The position numbers and the translations under genes were made by a program. A DNA stretch of 64,000 bases from Gp6-AA40 sp032156805 (GTDB taxonomy: Bacteria; Acidobacteriota; Vicinamibacteria; Vicinamibacterales; UBA2999), in assembly GCA_032156805.1 (NCBI GenBank), contig JALDXQ010000006.1, positions 19,347 through 83,346 of the forward strand, given 5' to 3'. Position 1 is the stretch's first letter; the number at the start of each line of letters is the position of its first letter. The notes beneath the pieces were generated by a model. The model saw only the letters and a list, made by a program, of their open reading frames with translations. It had not been told where the DNA came from and ran no database searches. This document shows, one piece after another, positions 42,243-50,583 of this stretch.

Positions 42243-43813
42243 GACTCGCCTCCCTCGTCAGTTACAGGATCGCGGTGTCGGCCGGCTGTCTCGCCTTCGT
42301 ATTGGTTGCCCTCTCGTCCGAGCCGATCAACGCACAGTCGGATGGCGATGTGCAGGTGTCAGGCGGCGTGTCGACGGCATCGTTCACCATGCCACAAGGC
42401 AGAGTCCTGGTGCACGTGTCTTCGGATGCAGCGCCCGGCGACACGATCTCCGGCGTGGTGCTGGCGGAGCCCGCGGGTGCGACGCCGCAGGAGCAGCAGG
42501 CCAACCTCGGCGTGCTCACGGGACTGGTCGTGGAGCTCGAGAAACAGCAGACGAAGGTCGCGGAACGCCGGTACGAATGGACCGTACCGGTCGTCCTTCG
42601 CATGGGCAGGGCGATGATGGCGCTGCGTGACGCGAGTGGGCAGGTCGTTACGCAGATGTCGGTGCCGGTCGACCCTCAGCCGGCACTTCCGCCCGGCGCC
42701 GGCCCCGGCACCGTGCAACTGCCGGTAGACCTTCAGGTTGGTCGGCCAGCAACGATTCGCGCTCGTTCGAACGGCAGCCTTGCCGGCAAGACAGTCGAAG
42801 TCGGGGGCAGCCAGGCCGAGCTGCTGGCCGCTTCTCCACGACAGGTCGTGTTCCGTGTGACCGAGACTCCATTCGGCGAGGTGCCGGTTCGCTACACCGA
42901 CAGCGGCAGGACGACCGAAGGCCGGGTTCGCGCCATGGGCGTACGGCTGATCGCGACGGGCACGCAACTGGTTCGTGGGCAACGTGCCACGCTGACGACC
43001 ACCGTGAATGGGCTTGGCGGCCTCACGGAACCTGCGACGCTGTCGTATCGAAATCTCTCTCCCGCCATCGTGCAGCTCGAAGGGCGTGAACCACGCGTCA
43101 CGATTCGCCCCGGAGATGTAAAGGCCGACGGCACGTATACAGACACCCGCCGGCTCACCGGCGTTCAGGCCGGCGCTTTTCAGATCATCGCGTCGATAAC
43201 ACGCCCGGCACTCTCGCGGTTCGACATGGCGGGCACACTCACAGCGGTTGTCAACAACTGGGAGGTGCGAGCGCGATTCCGGATCAACGAGGATGCACGC
43301 ACCGCCATCCAACGTTCGATACTCGAGGCACGCCGGCAACTCGACGACTTCCTGCGGCAGCAGGAGTTGAACGGCGCCGATCCGAGGAGTGTCTTTCAAG
43401 CGCTCCTCTCTCACTACTGTTATGACCTGCGCGACAACCGGCTGGCATCCAATCGATCGGCAGCAGGTCCGGCCCCGCGACAGCCGATCCTGCTGGCAGT
43501 GTCGAGACAGCAGCCGGCTCCGCCACCGACACCGGAAGTCACACCGAATGAGGTGCGGCGATGGTCGTTCTCGCAGTTTCTCTCCGACCTCATCGCGCGG
43601 GCGACGTCGCAGTCGATCGGCTACCTCTTCGTCACCTCGGCCCCCGAACGCTTCGGCATCACCATCGATGGTCAACGCAAGAGCGAGCTGACCAATCGCC
43701 GTTTCGTGACATCCGTCGGGAATCACGATGTGCAGGTCGATCGACCATCGAAGCCCTGCCGCATGAACGTGACGATCAACGCGCTGCAGACGAGCGTCGT
43801 GACGTGTGAGTAG
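42239..43813 (+). CDS. Exported Ig-like/PEGA-type protein of unknown function
   Basis: The ATG at 42239 overlaps the upstream stop (ATGA) and has a perfect AAGGAGG site; it starts a signal peptide (to about INAQ). The 524-residue product looks like several beta-sandwich modules (GDTISGVVLAEPAG, IRARSNGSLAGKTVEVGG, and a RFDMAGTLTAVVNNWEVRAR region). A Pro-rich linker follows, then a C-terminal segment (FGITIDGQRKSELTNRRF) resembling a PEGA-type surface domain with paired cysteines near the end. No enzyme motif is seen. The tight coupling to a four-helix membrane protein suggests a two-part envelope complex (inference). Confidence 0.6.
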   Translation: MRLASLVSYRIAVSAGCLAFVLVALSSEPINAQSDGDVQVSGGVSTASFTMPQGRVLVHVSSDAAPGDTISGVVLAEPAGATPQEQQANLGVLTGLVVELEKQQTKVAERRYEWTVPVVLRMGRAMMALRDASGQVVTQMSVPVDPQPALPPGAGPGTVQLPVDLQVGRPATIRARSNGSLAGKTVEVGGSQAELLAASPRQVVFRVTETPFGEVPVRYTDSGRTTEGRVRAMGVRLIATGTQLVRGQRATLTTTVNGLGGLTEPATLSYRNLSPAIVQLEGREPRVTIRPGDVKADGTYTDTRRLTGVQAGAFQIIASITRPALSRFDMAGTLTAVVNNWEVRARFRINEDARTAIQRSILEARRQLDDFLRQQELNGADPRSVFQALLSHYCYDLRDNRLASNRSAAGPAPRQPILLAVSRQQPAPPPTPEVTPNEVRRWSFSQFLSDLIARATSQSIGYLFVTSAPERFGITIDGQRKSELTNRRFVTSVGNHDVQVDRPSKPCRMNVTINALQTSVVTCE

Positions 43814-43856
43814 GCTCTAGTCTCACGGCTCTTGACTCTCGGCACACCTCAACCGC

Positions 43857-43882
43857 GAGCCCGGAGCCCAAAGCCCAGAGCC
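43857..43882 (+). repeat. Short GAGCCC-type tandem repeat
   Basis: Three to four irregular copies of GAGCCCRG-like words lie between two genes. They are low-complexity and give no functional hint. Confidence 0.5.
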
Positions 43883-43918
43883 GCTCTCTGCGGTCCGTCC
43901 TTTGCACCACCGGGTCCC

Positions 43919-44887
43919 ATGTTGAGAGCGACGCTTCTCATATGCATGGCGCTCGGAACGGCTGCGCTCGCACAGGCACCTGGCGGAAATCCCAGGTCGA
44001 TCGAGAAAGGTGAGCCAGCGACGAAGGCCGAGCCGGATGTGCTTGCCGCACAGGTGATGCTCGACCGCACCGGCTTCTCACCGGGTGAAATCGATGGTCG
44101 ACCCGGCGCTAATCTGCAGCGAGCGCTGGCGGCATTTCAAGGCAGTCGCGACCTCCAGGTGTCCGGCCGTATTGACGAGCCGACCGCGAGGCAGCTGATG
44201 CAGGAGATGGGAGAGCAACCTCTTGTAATCACGTACACGCTGACCGACGCCGACGTTGCAGGTCCGTTCCAGCCAGAGATTCCGAAAGACCTTCTCGCGC
44301 AGTCGAAGCTGCCGACGCTCAGCTATCAGAACCCGCTCGAGGCGATCGCCGAAAAGTTCCACGCCAGCCCTGCGCTGCTGCAGTCATTGAACGCCAGCCA
44401 GACATTCGAACGCGCCGGAGATCAGATCATCGTGCCGAACGTCCTGGACACGGCGCTGTCAGCGCAGGCCGCCGCATCACGCGCGACGATCATCGTGACC
44501 AAGCGGACGAGTGCACTGACCGTGGAAGACCAGAACGGGCGGGTCGTGTTCCATGCGCCTGTGACCACGGGAAGCCAGCACGACCCGCTGCCGATCGGGA
44601 AATGGAACGTCACCGGCGTGGAGCAACTGCCGGCATTTCACTACAACCCTGATCTGTTCTGGGACGCGAACCCTTCCCACTCGAAGGCCCGCATCCCGTC
44701 AGGTCCGAACAACCCCGTGGGCGTCGCCTGGATCGATCTCACCAAGGAACACTACGGCATCCACGGCACGCCGGAACCGTCCACGATCGGTCACATGCAG
44801 TCTCACGGCTGCGTGCGGATGACGAACTGGGACGTCCGTCGCCTGCTGGATTGGGCCAGGCCCGGAACGCTGGTGATCTTCCGATGA
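43919..44887 (+). CDS. Exported L,D-transpeptidase (YkuD) with peptidoglycan-binding domain
   Basis: The ATG at 43919 starts a signal peptide (MLRATLLICMALGTAALAQA); 322 residues. A peptidoglycan-binding type 1 domain is present (VMLDRTGFSPGEIDGRPG). A LysM-like segment (NPLEAIAEKFHASPALLQS) follows. The C-terminal YkuD domain has the catalytic signature HGTPEPSTIGHMQSHGCVRM, with the nucleophilic Cys in SHGCVRM. The enzyme forms 3-3 cross-links in peptidoglycan or attaches envelope proteins. Its stop overlaps the start of the M23 peptidase gene (ATGA), so a cross-linking and a cleaving enzyme are made together. Confidence 0.9.
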   Translation: MLRATLLICMALGTAALAQAPGGNPRSIEKGEPATKAEPDVLAAQVMLDRTGFSPGEIDGRPGANLQRALAAFQGSRDLQVSGRIDEPTARQLMQEMGEQPLVITYTLTDADVAGPFQPEIPKDLLAQSKLPTLSYQNPLEAIAEKFHASPALLQSLNASQTFERAGDQIIVPNVLDTALSAQAAASRATIIVTKRTSALTVEDQNGRVVFHAPVTTGSQHDPLPIGKWNVTGVEQLPAFHYNPDLFWDANPSHSKARIPSGPNNPVGVAWIDLTKEHYGIHGTPEPSTIGHMQSHGCVRMTNWDVRRLLDWARPGTLVIFR

Positions 44888-45588
44888 GGCGAGCCAACCG
44901 TGCACAGCGCCTGCAGCGTCTCGCGCTGATCATCGCACTCAGCTTCACGATGGGCGTGCTGACGACGGTGGCGCTGTCATGGTGGCTGGGCGCAGCGGAA
45001 ATCACGCAGGCTCGCGCACAGGAGGCGCCATCACCCGATCCAGCTCCGGCGCACGACCCGGCCGAGCCTCGTGCCGTCGAGCGTCCGGGCGAAAACGGCG
45101 AGGCGGTCCCGGCGGCAATCACTGGCTCGGTGGCGCATGGTACTGCCGTCGAAACGCTGCGAGAGAAGGATCTCGACATCCCGGTCGAGGGGATCGACGA
45201 GGACGATTTGCGCGACACCTATGCCGACGCGCGCGGGGGACATGCACACGAAGCGCTCGACATCATGGCGCCGCGACACACGCCGGTTCGGGCGGTCGAG
45301 GGCGGCACGATTCAGAAGTTGTTCACCAGCAAGGCGGGCGGGTTCACGATCTACCAGTTCGATCCGACACAGGCCTTCAGCTACTACTACGCACACCTCG
45401 ATCGCTACGCCGAAGGACTGCACGAGGGGCAAGTCATCCGCCGGGGAGACGTCATCGGCTATGTCGGAAGCACGGGCAATGCGTCGCCCGAGGCGCCGCA
45501 CCTGCACTTCGCGATCTTCCGTCTCACGCCGGCACGTCAGTGGTGGAAAGGCGAGCCGATCAATCCCTATCCCGTTTTCACTGGCTGA
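44884..45588 (+). CDS. Membrane-anchored M23-family metallopeptidase
   Basis: The ATG at 44884 overlaps the transpeptidase stop. The 234-residue protein has an N-terminal anchor (IIALSFTMGVLTTVALSWWL), a Pro/Ala linker and a C-terminal LytM/M23 domain with HEALDIMAPRHTPV (first His and Asp ligands), YYAHLDRYAEG and APHLHFAIF (HxH). M23 enzymes cut peptide bridges of peptidoglycan. All expected zinc ligands appear present, so it should be active. Its 3' end overlaps the convergent DUF6152 gene by 11 bases. Confidence 0.9.
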   Translation: MRRANRAQRLQRLALIIALSFTMGVLTTVALSWWLGAAEITQARAQEAPSPDPAPAHDPAEPRAVERPGENGEAVPAAITGSVAHGTAVETLREKDLDIPVEGIDEDDLRDTYADARGGHAHEALDIMAPRHTPVRAVEGGTIQKLFTSKAGGFTIYQFDPTQAFSYYYAHLDRYAEGLHEGQVIRRGDVIGYVGSTGNASPEAPHLHFAIFRLTPARQWWKGEPINPYPVFTG

Positions 45589-46585
45589 GAAACCTGCGCG
45601 CGACCTCGACGTCACACTTCTGATTCGAGTGACGCATGTTCGGTCGATACTCCCACTTCCCCGACCACTGAACCGGCTGCGCGAGGTACACGGGATCTTC
45701 GACAACGCCTGAGTAGATCAGGGCCTTGCCGTCTTCCGAGACCACGAATCGCTCGGTCAGGCGCTTCCGCGCGCTTGCCGGCATCGACAGCGAGAGTCCG
45801 TTGGCGTGCTCCGTGAAATTGGCCGTGTCCACGACGAGCATCTTGCCTTCCCAGCGCCCGACCGAGTGGCCGTGCAGGAACGTCTGACTGGCCGGCGGAT
45901 GCTGACGACCATCCAGGTAGATGACGCGTTGCGACTCCATCCAGTCCACGTTCATCACGACGCGGTCGCGCTCGACGATGACCGTAGTGGCGACCGGGTA
46001 CAGCATCAGCGTCGGCGCGCCGACCGGGATGCAGTCTTTCTGCGTCGTGGCTTTCGGATCCACGCTGGCGGCTGCGGCCCTGCCCTTGTCGGTCAGTTTC
46101 CAGGTGCCAACGCTCCCGGTGTAGGCCACGAATTCCGAGCGTGGAGAAAACCAGGTACCGGCAATGCTCGTTGCCGTCGCCGTTCTCGACTGGTACACAC
46201 TGCGCGAACCGATGTTGAGTGGCAGATAGGATCCATCCCGCTTGAGAAGATCTCTGCCGAGGAGGATCGCGGGGTTCTGTCTATCGGGGTTGCCGACGAC
46301 CGTGACGAGGTCGCCGACCGACACGGCATCGCTGGTGAATCCGAGGCCGTTCAACACCGACGCGGCGCCCGCCTCGACCTCGATGGTCGCTGTCGTTCCA
46401 TCCGGGTTCTTCACCTGCACGGTGAGATACACGTGCGGGTTGGCAAACCGGTATCGCACGACGTTTCCGGTGACCTTGACTTCCTTCTGGGTGTCGTACG
46501 CCGCGGCGCTGTGGTGTGCGGTGACTGGCGGGACAGCCGCCAGCGACACTGAGCAGAACAGCACCCATGTAGCACTGGCGTTCAT
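45578..46585 (-). CDS. Exported DUF6152-type protein with DGR/WEGxxLVVDT module
   Basis: This 335-residue protein has a signal peptide (to about VTA). The N-terminal domain begins AHHSAAAYDTQKEVKVTGNVV and resembles DUF6152 (conserved HHS, the FANPHVYL motif and an OB-like core to about residue 110). The second half carries IYLDGRQHPPAS and HSVGRWEGKMLVVDT (222-254), the module seen also in the proteins at 20608 and 47386. No catalytic residues are obvious. It is the downstream member of three consecutive minus-strand genes of related type. Confidence 0.65.
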   Translation of the reverse strand: MNASATWVLFCSVSLAAVPPVTAHHSAAAYDTQKEVKVTGNVVRYRFANPHVYLTVQVKNPDGTTATIEVEAGAASVLNGLGFTSDAVSVGDLVTVVGNPDRQNPAILLGRDLLKRDGSYLPLNIGSRSVYQSRTATATSIAGTWFSPRSEFVAYTGSVGTWKLTDKGRAAAASVDPKATTQKDCIPVGAPTLMLYPVATTVIVERDRVVMNVDWMESQRVIYLDGRQHPPASQTFLHGHSVGRWEGKMLVVDTANFTEHANGLSLSMPASARKRLTERFVVSEDGKALIYSGVVEDPVYLAQPVQWSGKWEYRPNMRHSNQKCDVEVARRFLSQ

Positions 46586-46616
46586 GAAATGACTCCCGAC
46601 CCCATTGCAACAGTGA

Positions 46617-47336
46617 TTACTTCACGGAGCAGGGCGTCGGATTCCATCCCGCGGCACCCGGCAGCTTCTTGAAATCCGAGCTCGTGACGTACGGCCGCGT
46701 GAAGTACGCAGGGTCCACGAGTTCGGTAGTGACCGTGAGCCACTGATCACCGTTGGGCAGCGTGTTCAGATCCCAGTACTCAGTCACCATCGCCTTCTCG
46801 CTGTACGGCACCCCGTTCCTGCGGATGTAGCCGGCTCGCAGGTTGGTGGTCACGACCTTGAGGCTGCGCCCCGGAACGTTCCACTGCGCGATCGAATGTC
46901 CCTGCCAGGTCGACTCTGCCGGAGGAGAGGAGGCGCCAAAGCGAAACAACCGAGTCTGCGTTCCGGCGTCTGTTTCAACCTTCAGGACTCTGTCGTCCTG
47001 CCACGAGATGTTCAAGCGCCCCGGCACGCGCATGATCCCGCCCGCACCGTAGGCGCGGCACTGCTCGCCGGCCGCTTCATCGCGAGCCGGATCCCAGCTC
47101 TCTCCGACCTTTCGTCCTTCCGGGCTGAGCGGCACGCCATCGAAGACGCCCTTCTTTGGCGTGACCATCCGGTACTTCCAGTCTTCGGCGACCACCGAGA
47201 CCCAGTAGCCGGTCACATCGATGGGAGCCATCTGCCGCGGGCTGGCAGGAGGGGCAGCGCCACGCCCACGTTGGGCCTCGACCGTCGTGGACCAGGCCGT
47301 CATGCAAATCAGTGCCAGAAGGGCGACGTATTTCAT
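46617..47336 (-). CDS. Small exported protein related to the DGR/WEGDT family
   Basis: The ATG at 47336 begins a signal peptide (MKYVALLALICMTAWSTTVEA); 239 residues. It contains a WQGHSIAQW followed by SLKVVTTNLRAGYIRRNGVP (144-177), which aligns with the corresponding stretch of the neighbouring protein at 47386-49326 (TLKVTTTHLKDGFLKRGGP), but it lacks the DGR box. No enzyme motif is visible. It lies 31 bases before the DUF6152-fusion gene and 49 bases after its larger relative, all in the same direction. Confidence 0.6.
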   Translation of the reverse strand: MKYVALLALICMTAWSTTVEAQRGRGAAPPASPRQMAPIDVTGYWVSVVAEDWKYRMVTPKKGVFDGVPLSPEGRKVGESWDPARDEAAGEQCRAYGAGGIMRVPGRLNISWQDDRVLKVETDAGTQTRLFRFGASSPPAESTWQGHSIAQWNVPGRSLKVVTTNLRAGYIRRNGVPYSEKAMVTEYWDLNTLPNGDQWLTVTTELVDPAYFTRPYVTSSDFKKLPGAAGWNPTPCSVK

Positions 47337-47385
47337 AAGGGGTTCTCTGTGTCGGTGCCTCAGTGTGTCCGTGTCGAGCGTTCTC

Positions 47386-49326
47386 TCAGCGGCCCTCTGG
47401 GAGGGTCTTGTACACGGCCTCGACGAACATCGCGGTCGTCCACGGCCCACTCGTCGATCCATATCGCCCATCGAAGTCCAGTGTCGGCCGCGCCGCTCTC
47501 ACCTGCTCGAGCGTCATACCCTTCGTCTTCAGATCGCGGATGCGATCGCGAATCATCACCAGCATGTTGCGATACGAGGCGACGTCGGCCGTATCGGAGA
47601 GTCGTCCACGGCCGGGAATCACCCAGGTCCCTCCCTGCGCGCGGTATTCGGCCACGGCGAGATCGAGAATGTGGTTGAGGCCGTCGATGACGCCCTGGAT
47701 GGTGCCGCCTTTCTCGACGTCGACGAGCGGATAGCTGATCGTCGAGTAGATGTTGCCGGCGCTGATGACTTCCGAATGACGGAAGAACACGAGGCTGTCG
47801 CTGTCGGTGTTCGCCGCGGGCGCGTGATACACGACGATCGGCTCACCGTTCACGTACTCGGACAGCTTGTGAAACTCGTCGAAGTACGTCTCGCTCGGCC
47901 ACGCGGCAGACGGGACGGTGGTCCCGGTCGCGCTCACCGCCGCGAGCACGCCCTCGTGCGCGACAATCGTCGCGTTCGTCCCGAGCGCTGGTGCCGCGCC
48001 ACCGAAGCTGTTACCGGTCCCGGCACGTCTGAAGTTCGCTGAGGTCGCGACCTTCTCGTTCCCGCCGACATGTTCCGCCGCGGCGCTCGTGTTGATCACG
48101 TATCGCACCGACTGCGCCGGCCGGGGAGACGCGATGACGGCGTTGAAGTACGGGCTCGACCAACTGGGCGTGTTGGGACAATTCGCGCCGAAGCAGGTGT
48201 TGGGCGCAGGAGGATTCACCGCCTGCCTGGCCAGATCGTTCAATGCCGCCAGCACCTTGTCGGACATCTGCTGCGAACCGGTGTTCACGACCGCGATGCC
48301 GTCCTTCCCCACCGATGCCGTGATGTTCGTCCCATCGGCCACGAGCATGTAGATGTTTCCCTGCACCGGCAGCACGTGAACTTGTCCGTCTCTCGGGCTC
48401 TGATCGGCGATTCTCCTGGCGACGTCGTTCGCCGATTTCGACGACGGAACCGAAAGCTTCTCGACAGGCATCGCGCCAGCCAGCACCCCACGGTACTCGG
48501 GATACATCGTCTTGACGCCACCGCGGATCGGTTCGAAGGGGATCCAATCCTGCGTCTTCAGGAACTCGCCAATGCCGCTGTTCTGGCCGGGCAGGAAGTG
48601 CGGCACCCAGTGACGATCGCGGCCGCCGTTCTCGGCAAACGACGAGCCGCTGCAGTTTTCGGTCGGCGGGCCCGCCGTGGCGTCGTACCTCGAGGTGATC
48701 GAGAGCACGAACGGCTCGTCCAGGTAGATCGGGTCATCGACCACCTGCACCACGGTGAGGATATCGTCGTGCCGGGTGATGAACTCGGTCATCGTCAGCA
48801 TGTCGCTGGTCTGTGGACCGCCGCGCTTGAGAAAGCCGTCCTTGAGGTGCGTCGTCGTGACCTTCAGGGTGTGGCCGACCCATTCCCCTGTCGAGAAGCC
48901 ACTCCAGCTGTGGGGTGCGTACGCCGGTGGATGCGGACGGCCGTCCAGGAAGATGGGCCGGTCGAGCGATCGCATGTACTGGAGGCGGAAGCCGACGATG
49001 TCGCGGGAGATCGGATCCAGATCTTTCAGAATGCGCGCGCCCCCCACGCCACGCCACTGGTGCGGCGCCGAGTGCGGCCGGCATTGGTATTCGGGCGTGC
49101 CCCAGATGGATTCCGGGGTCGTATCGGCGCGCAGGCGCCCAGCCTCGTTGAACGGGACGCCGAGATAGTCGGACAGCGGCGGCTGCCCGGGATCTTCGGC
49201 GTTGTCGAGCCGCCATTCGCCGGCGAAGTCGGGAGGCCTCACGGCCTGTGCCAACGTGACGACGTGAAGGAATCCGGCGGCAGCAACCGCCAGCAGAAGC
49301 ATGGTGAGATGGGCTCGAATGCGCAT
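47386..49326 (-). CDS. Exported DGR-module protein fused to a metal-ligand-less metallo-beta-lactamase fold
   Basis: The ATG at 49326 starts a signal peptide (to about TLAQA); 646 residues. Residues 30-270 carry the DGR module (FLDGRPHPPAYAPHS, then STGEWVGHTLKVTTTHLKDG). Residues about 315-646 follow the metallo-beta-lactamase pattern, but ligands are replaced. The THxHxDH motif is T413-S-A-A-A-E-H419; the AHTDGD region is A-N506-T-D-S-D; the AGD motif is A-G-N525; and PGHG is P-G-R573-G. Only His419 and a His in IVAHEG remain. It is therefore probably a pseudoenzyme or binding domain. A TTGACA at 49383-49388 with CAAGAT 17 bases away is a likely promoter. Confidence 0.72.
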   Translation of the reverse strand: MRIRAHLTMLLLAVAAAGFLHVVTLAQAVRPPDFAGEWRLDNAEDPGQPPLSDYLGVPFNEAGRLRADTTPESIWGTPEYQCRPHSAPHQWRGVGGARILKDLDPISRDIVGFRLQYMRSLDRPIFLDGRPHPPAYAPHSWSGFSTGEWVGHTLKVTTTHLKDGFLKRGGPQTSDMLTMTEFITRHDDILTVVQVVDDPIYLDEPFVLSITSRYDATAGPPTENCSGSSFAENGGRDRHWVPHFLPGQNSGIGEFLKTQDWIPFEPIRGGVKTMYPEYRGVLAGAMPVEKLSVPSSKSANDVARRIADQSPRDGQVHVLPVQGNIYMLVADGTNITASVGKDGIAVVNTGSQQMSDKVLAALNDLARQAVNPPAPNTCFGANCPNTPSWSSPYFNAVIASPRPAQSVRYVINTSAAAEHVGGNEKVATSANFRRAGTGNSFGGAAPALGTNATIVAHEGVLAAVSATGTTVPSAAWPSETYFDEFHKLSEYVNGEPIVVYHAPAANTDSDSLVFFRHSEVISAGNIYSTISYPLVDVEKGGTIQGVIDGLNHILDLAVAEYRAQGGTWVIPGRGRLSDTADVASYRNMLVMIRDRIRDLKTKGMTLEQVRAARPTLDFDGRYGSTSGPWTTAMFVEAVYKTLPEGR

Positions 49327-49359
49327 ATTGGTACCGCCTGGTCGCTCTAGGTCGTCGTG

Positions 49360-49388
49360 ATCTTGGTGGGCCGCAACTGGCCTGTCAA
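49360..49388 (-). promoter_or_regulatory. Promoter with perfect -35 for the degenerate-MBL operon
   Basis: On the minus strand TTGACA (49388-49383) is followed after 17 bases by CAAGAT (49365-49360), 34 bases upstream of the ATG at 49326. The -10 is poor (three of six). Confidence 0.4.
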
Positions 49389-49418
49389 GCAAGTTAGAAT
49401 CGCGGCTCGGAGGGCAGC

Positions 49419-50534
49419 ATGTTGGGGAATGCGAGGAAGACGGTCGTCTGTGTGCTGGCGCTTGCTGTAGGAAGCGCGGCCCTGCTGGCTGCGCAGGGTC
49501 GCGGTGGCCGCCCCGCTGGCGGGGCCGGCACAATCGAGCGCATCACCGTTCATGGCAAGGCGCTCGAAGGCAATCTCGAAGGCGACTCCCCTGACCGTGA
49601 CGTCACGGTTTACCTGCCGCCGAGCTATGCGACCGAAGAGGCGCGCCGGTTCCCCGTGATTTACCTGCTGCACGGCTACGGCGGACGAGAAGATACCTTT
49701 ACCGCGCGCCTCGCCAGCCTTCAGGAAAGCAGCGACCGCCTCGCCGCCGCGCAAGGTTTCAGCTCGGCGATCGTCGTCACGCCCAGTGCGTACTCGCTGC
49801 ACAAGGGCAGCATGTACTCCAGTTCGCCAACCACGGGCGATTGGGAGCGTTTCATCGCCGAAGATCTCGTGGCCTACATGGATAGTCACTACCGCACGCT
49901 TCCCGATCGCATGAGCCGCGGTCTGGCCGGCCACTCGATGGGTGGATACGGTGCAATTCGAATTGGCATGAAGCGGCCGGACGTGTTCTTCAGCCTCTAT
50001 CTCCTGAGCTCGTGCTGCCTGACGGCGAACCGCAATCCGCAGCCGGACGGGATGAAGGCGGCGGAAGCCATCACCACGCGAGCGCAGGCCGAAGCAGCTG
50101 CCAGTGCGCCGGGGTTCGGACCGTCGGTGCTCCTGGCGTCTGCGGCGGCGTGGTCACCCAATCCGAAGAACCCGCCGCTCTTCCTCGATCTGCCAGTGAA
50201 GAACGGCAAGGTGCGCCCCGACATCGTCGCGAAGTGGGTCGCAAATGCGCCGATCGAGATGCTCGAACAGCACGCGGAGAACCTGAAGAAGTACTACGCC
50301 ATCTCGATCGACATCGGCACCGCCGATCCGCTCCTGGCGGCGAACAGGCAGTTGCACGACGCGATGACGCGGCTGCGCATTCCGCACCACTACGAGGAGT
50401 ACGACGGTGACCACACCAACAAGGTGCGCGATCGCATCGAGCTGCACGTGCTGCCGTTCTTCTCGAAGAACCTCGCAGCCCCCGCCAATCCGACGTCGCC
50501 GTTGCCGGATAGCGGAACAAAAACCAAGAACTGA
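49419..50534 (+). CDS. Exported esterase of the esterase-D/feruloyl-esterase fold
   Basis: This 371-residue protein has a signal peptide (to about LLAAQ) and a GGAGGG site. An alpha/beta hydrolase with RDVTVYLPPSY, VIYLLHGYGG (oxyanion region), nucleophile Ser173 in AGHSMGGYGA, an aspartate in IDIGTADPL and a histidine in YDGDHTNKV gives a complete triad of the putative-esterase family (PF00756-like). It may act on acylated carbohydrates or small esters outside the cytoplasm. It diverges from the degenerate-MBL gene; a TAGAAT at 49395-49400 is a possible -10. Confidence 0.85.
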   Translation: MLGNARKTVVCVLALAVGSAALLAAQGRGGRPAGGAGTIERITVHGKALEGNLEGDSPDRDVTVYLPPSYATEEARRFPVIYLLHGYGGREDTFTARLASLQESSDRLAAAQGFSSAIVVTPSAYSLHKGSMYSSSPTTGDWERFIAEDLVAYMDSHYRTLPDRMSRGLAGHSMGGYGAIRIGMKRPDVFFSLYLLSSCCLTANRNPQPDGMKAAEAITTRAQAEAAASAPGFGPSVLLASAAAWSPNPKNPPLFLDLPVKNGKVRPDIVAKWVANAPIEMLEQHAENLKKYYAISIDIGTADPLLAANRQLHDAMTRLRIPHHYEEYDGDHTNKVRDRIELHVLPFFSKNLAAPANPTSPLPDSGTKTKN

Positions 50535-50583
50535 AAATTAGCACGAAGAACTGGAACGAACTCGAGCAACCTCGGGAGAAAAC

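Noticed and set aside
43857..43882. GAGCCC-type repeat as a regulatory site
   Set aside because: It is low complexity, irregular and not palindromic; reported only as a repeat.
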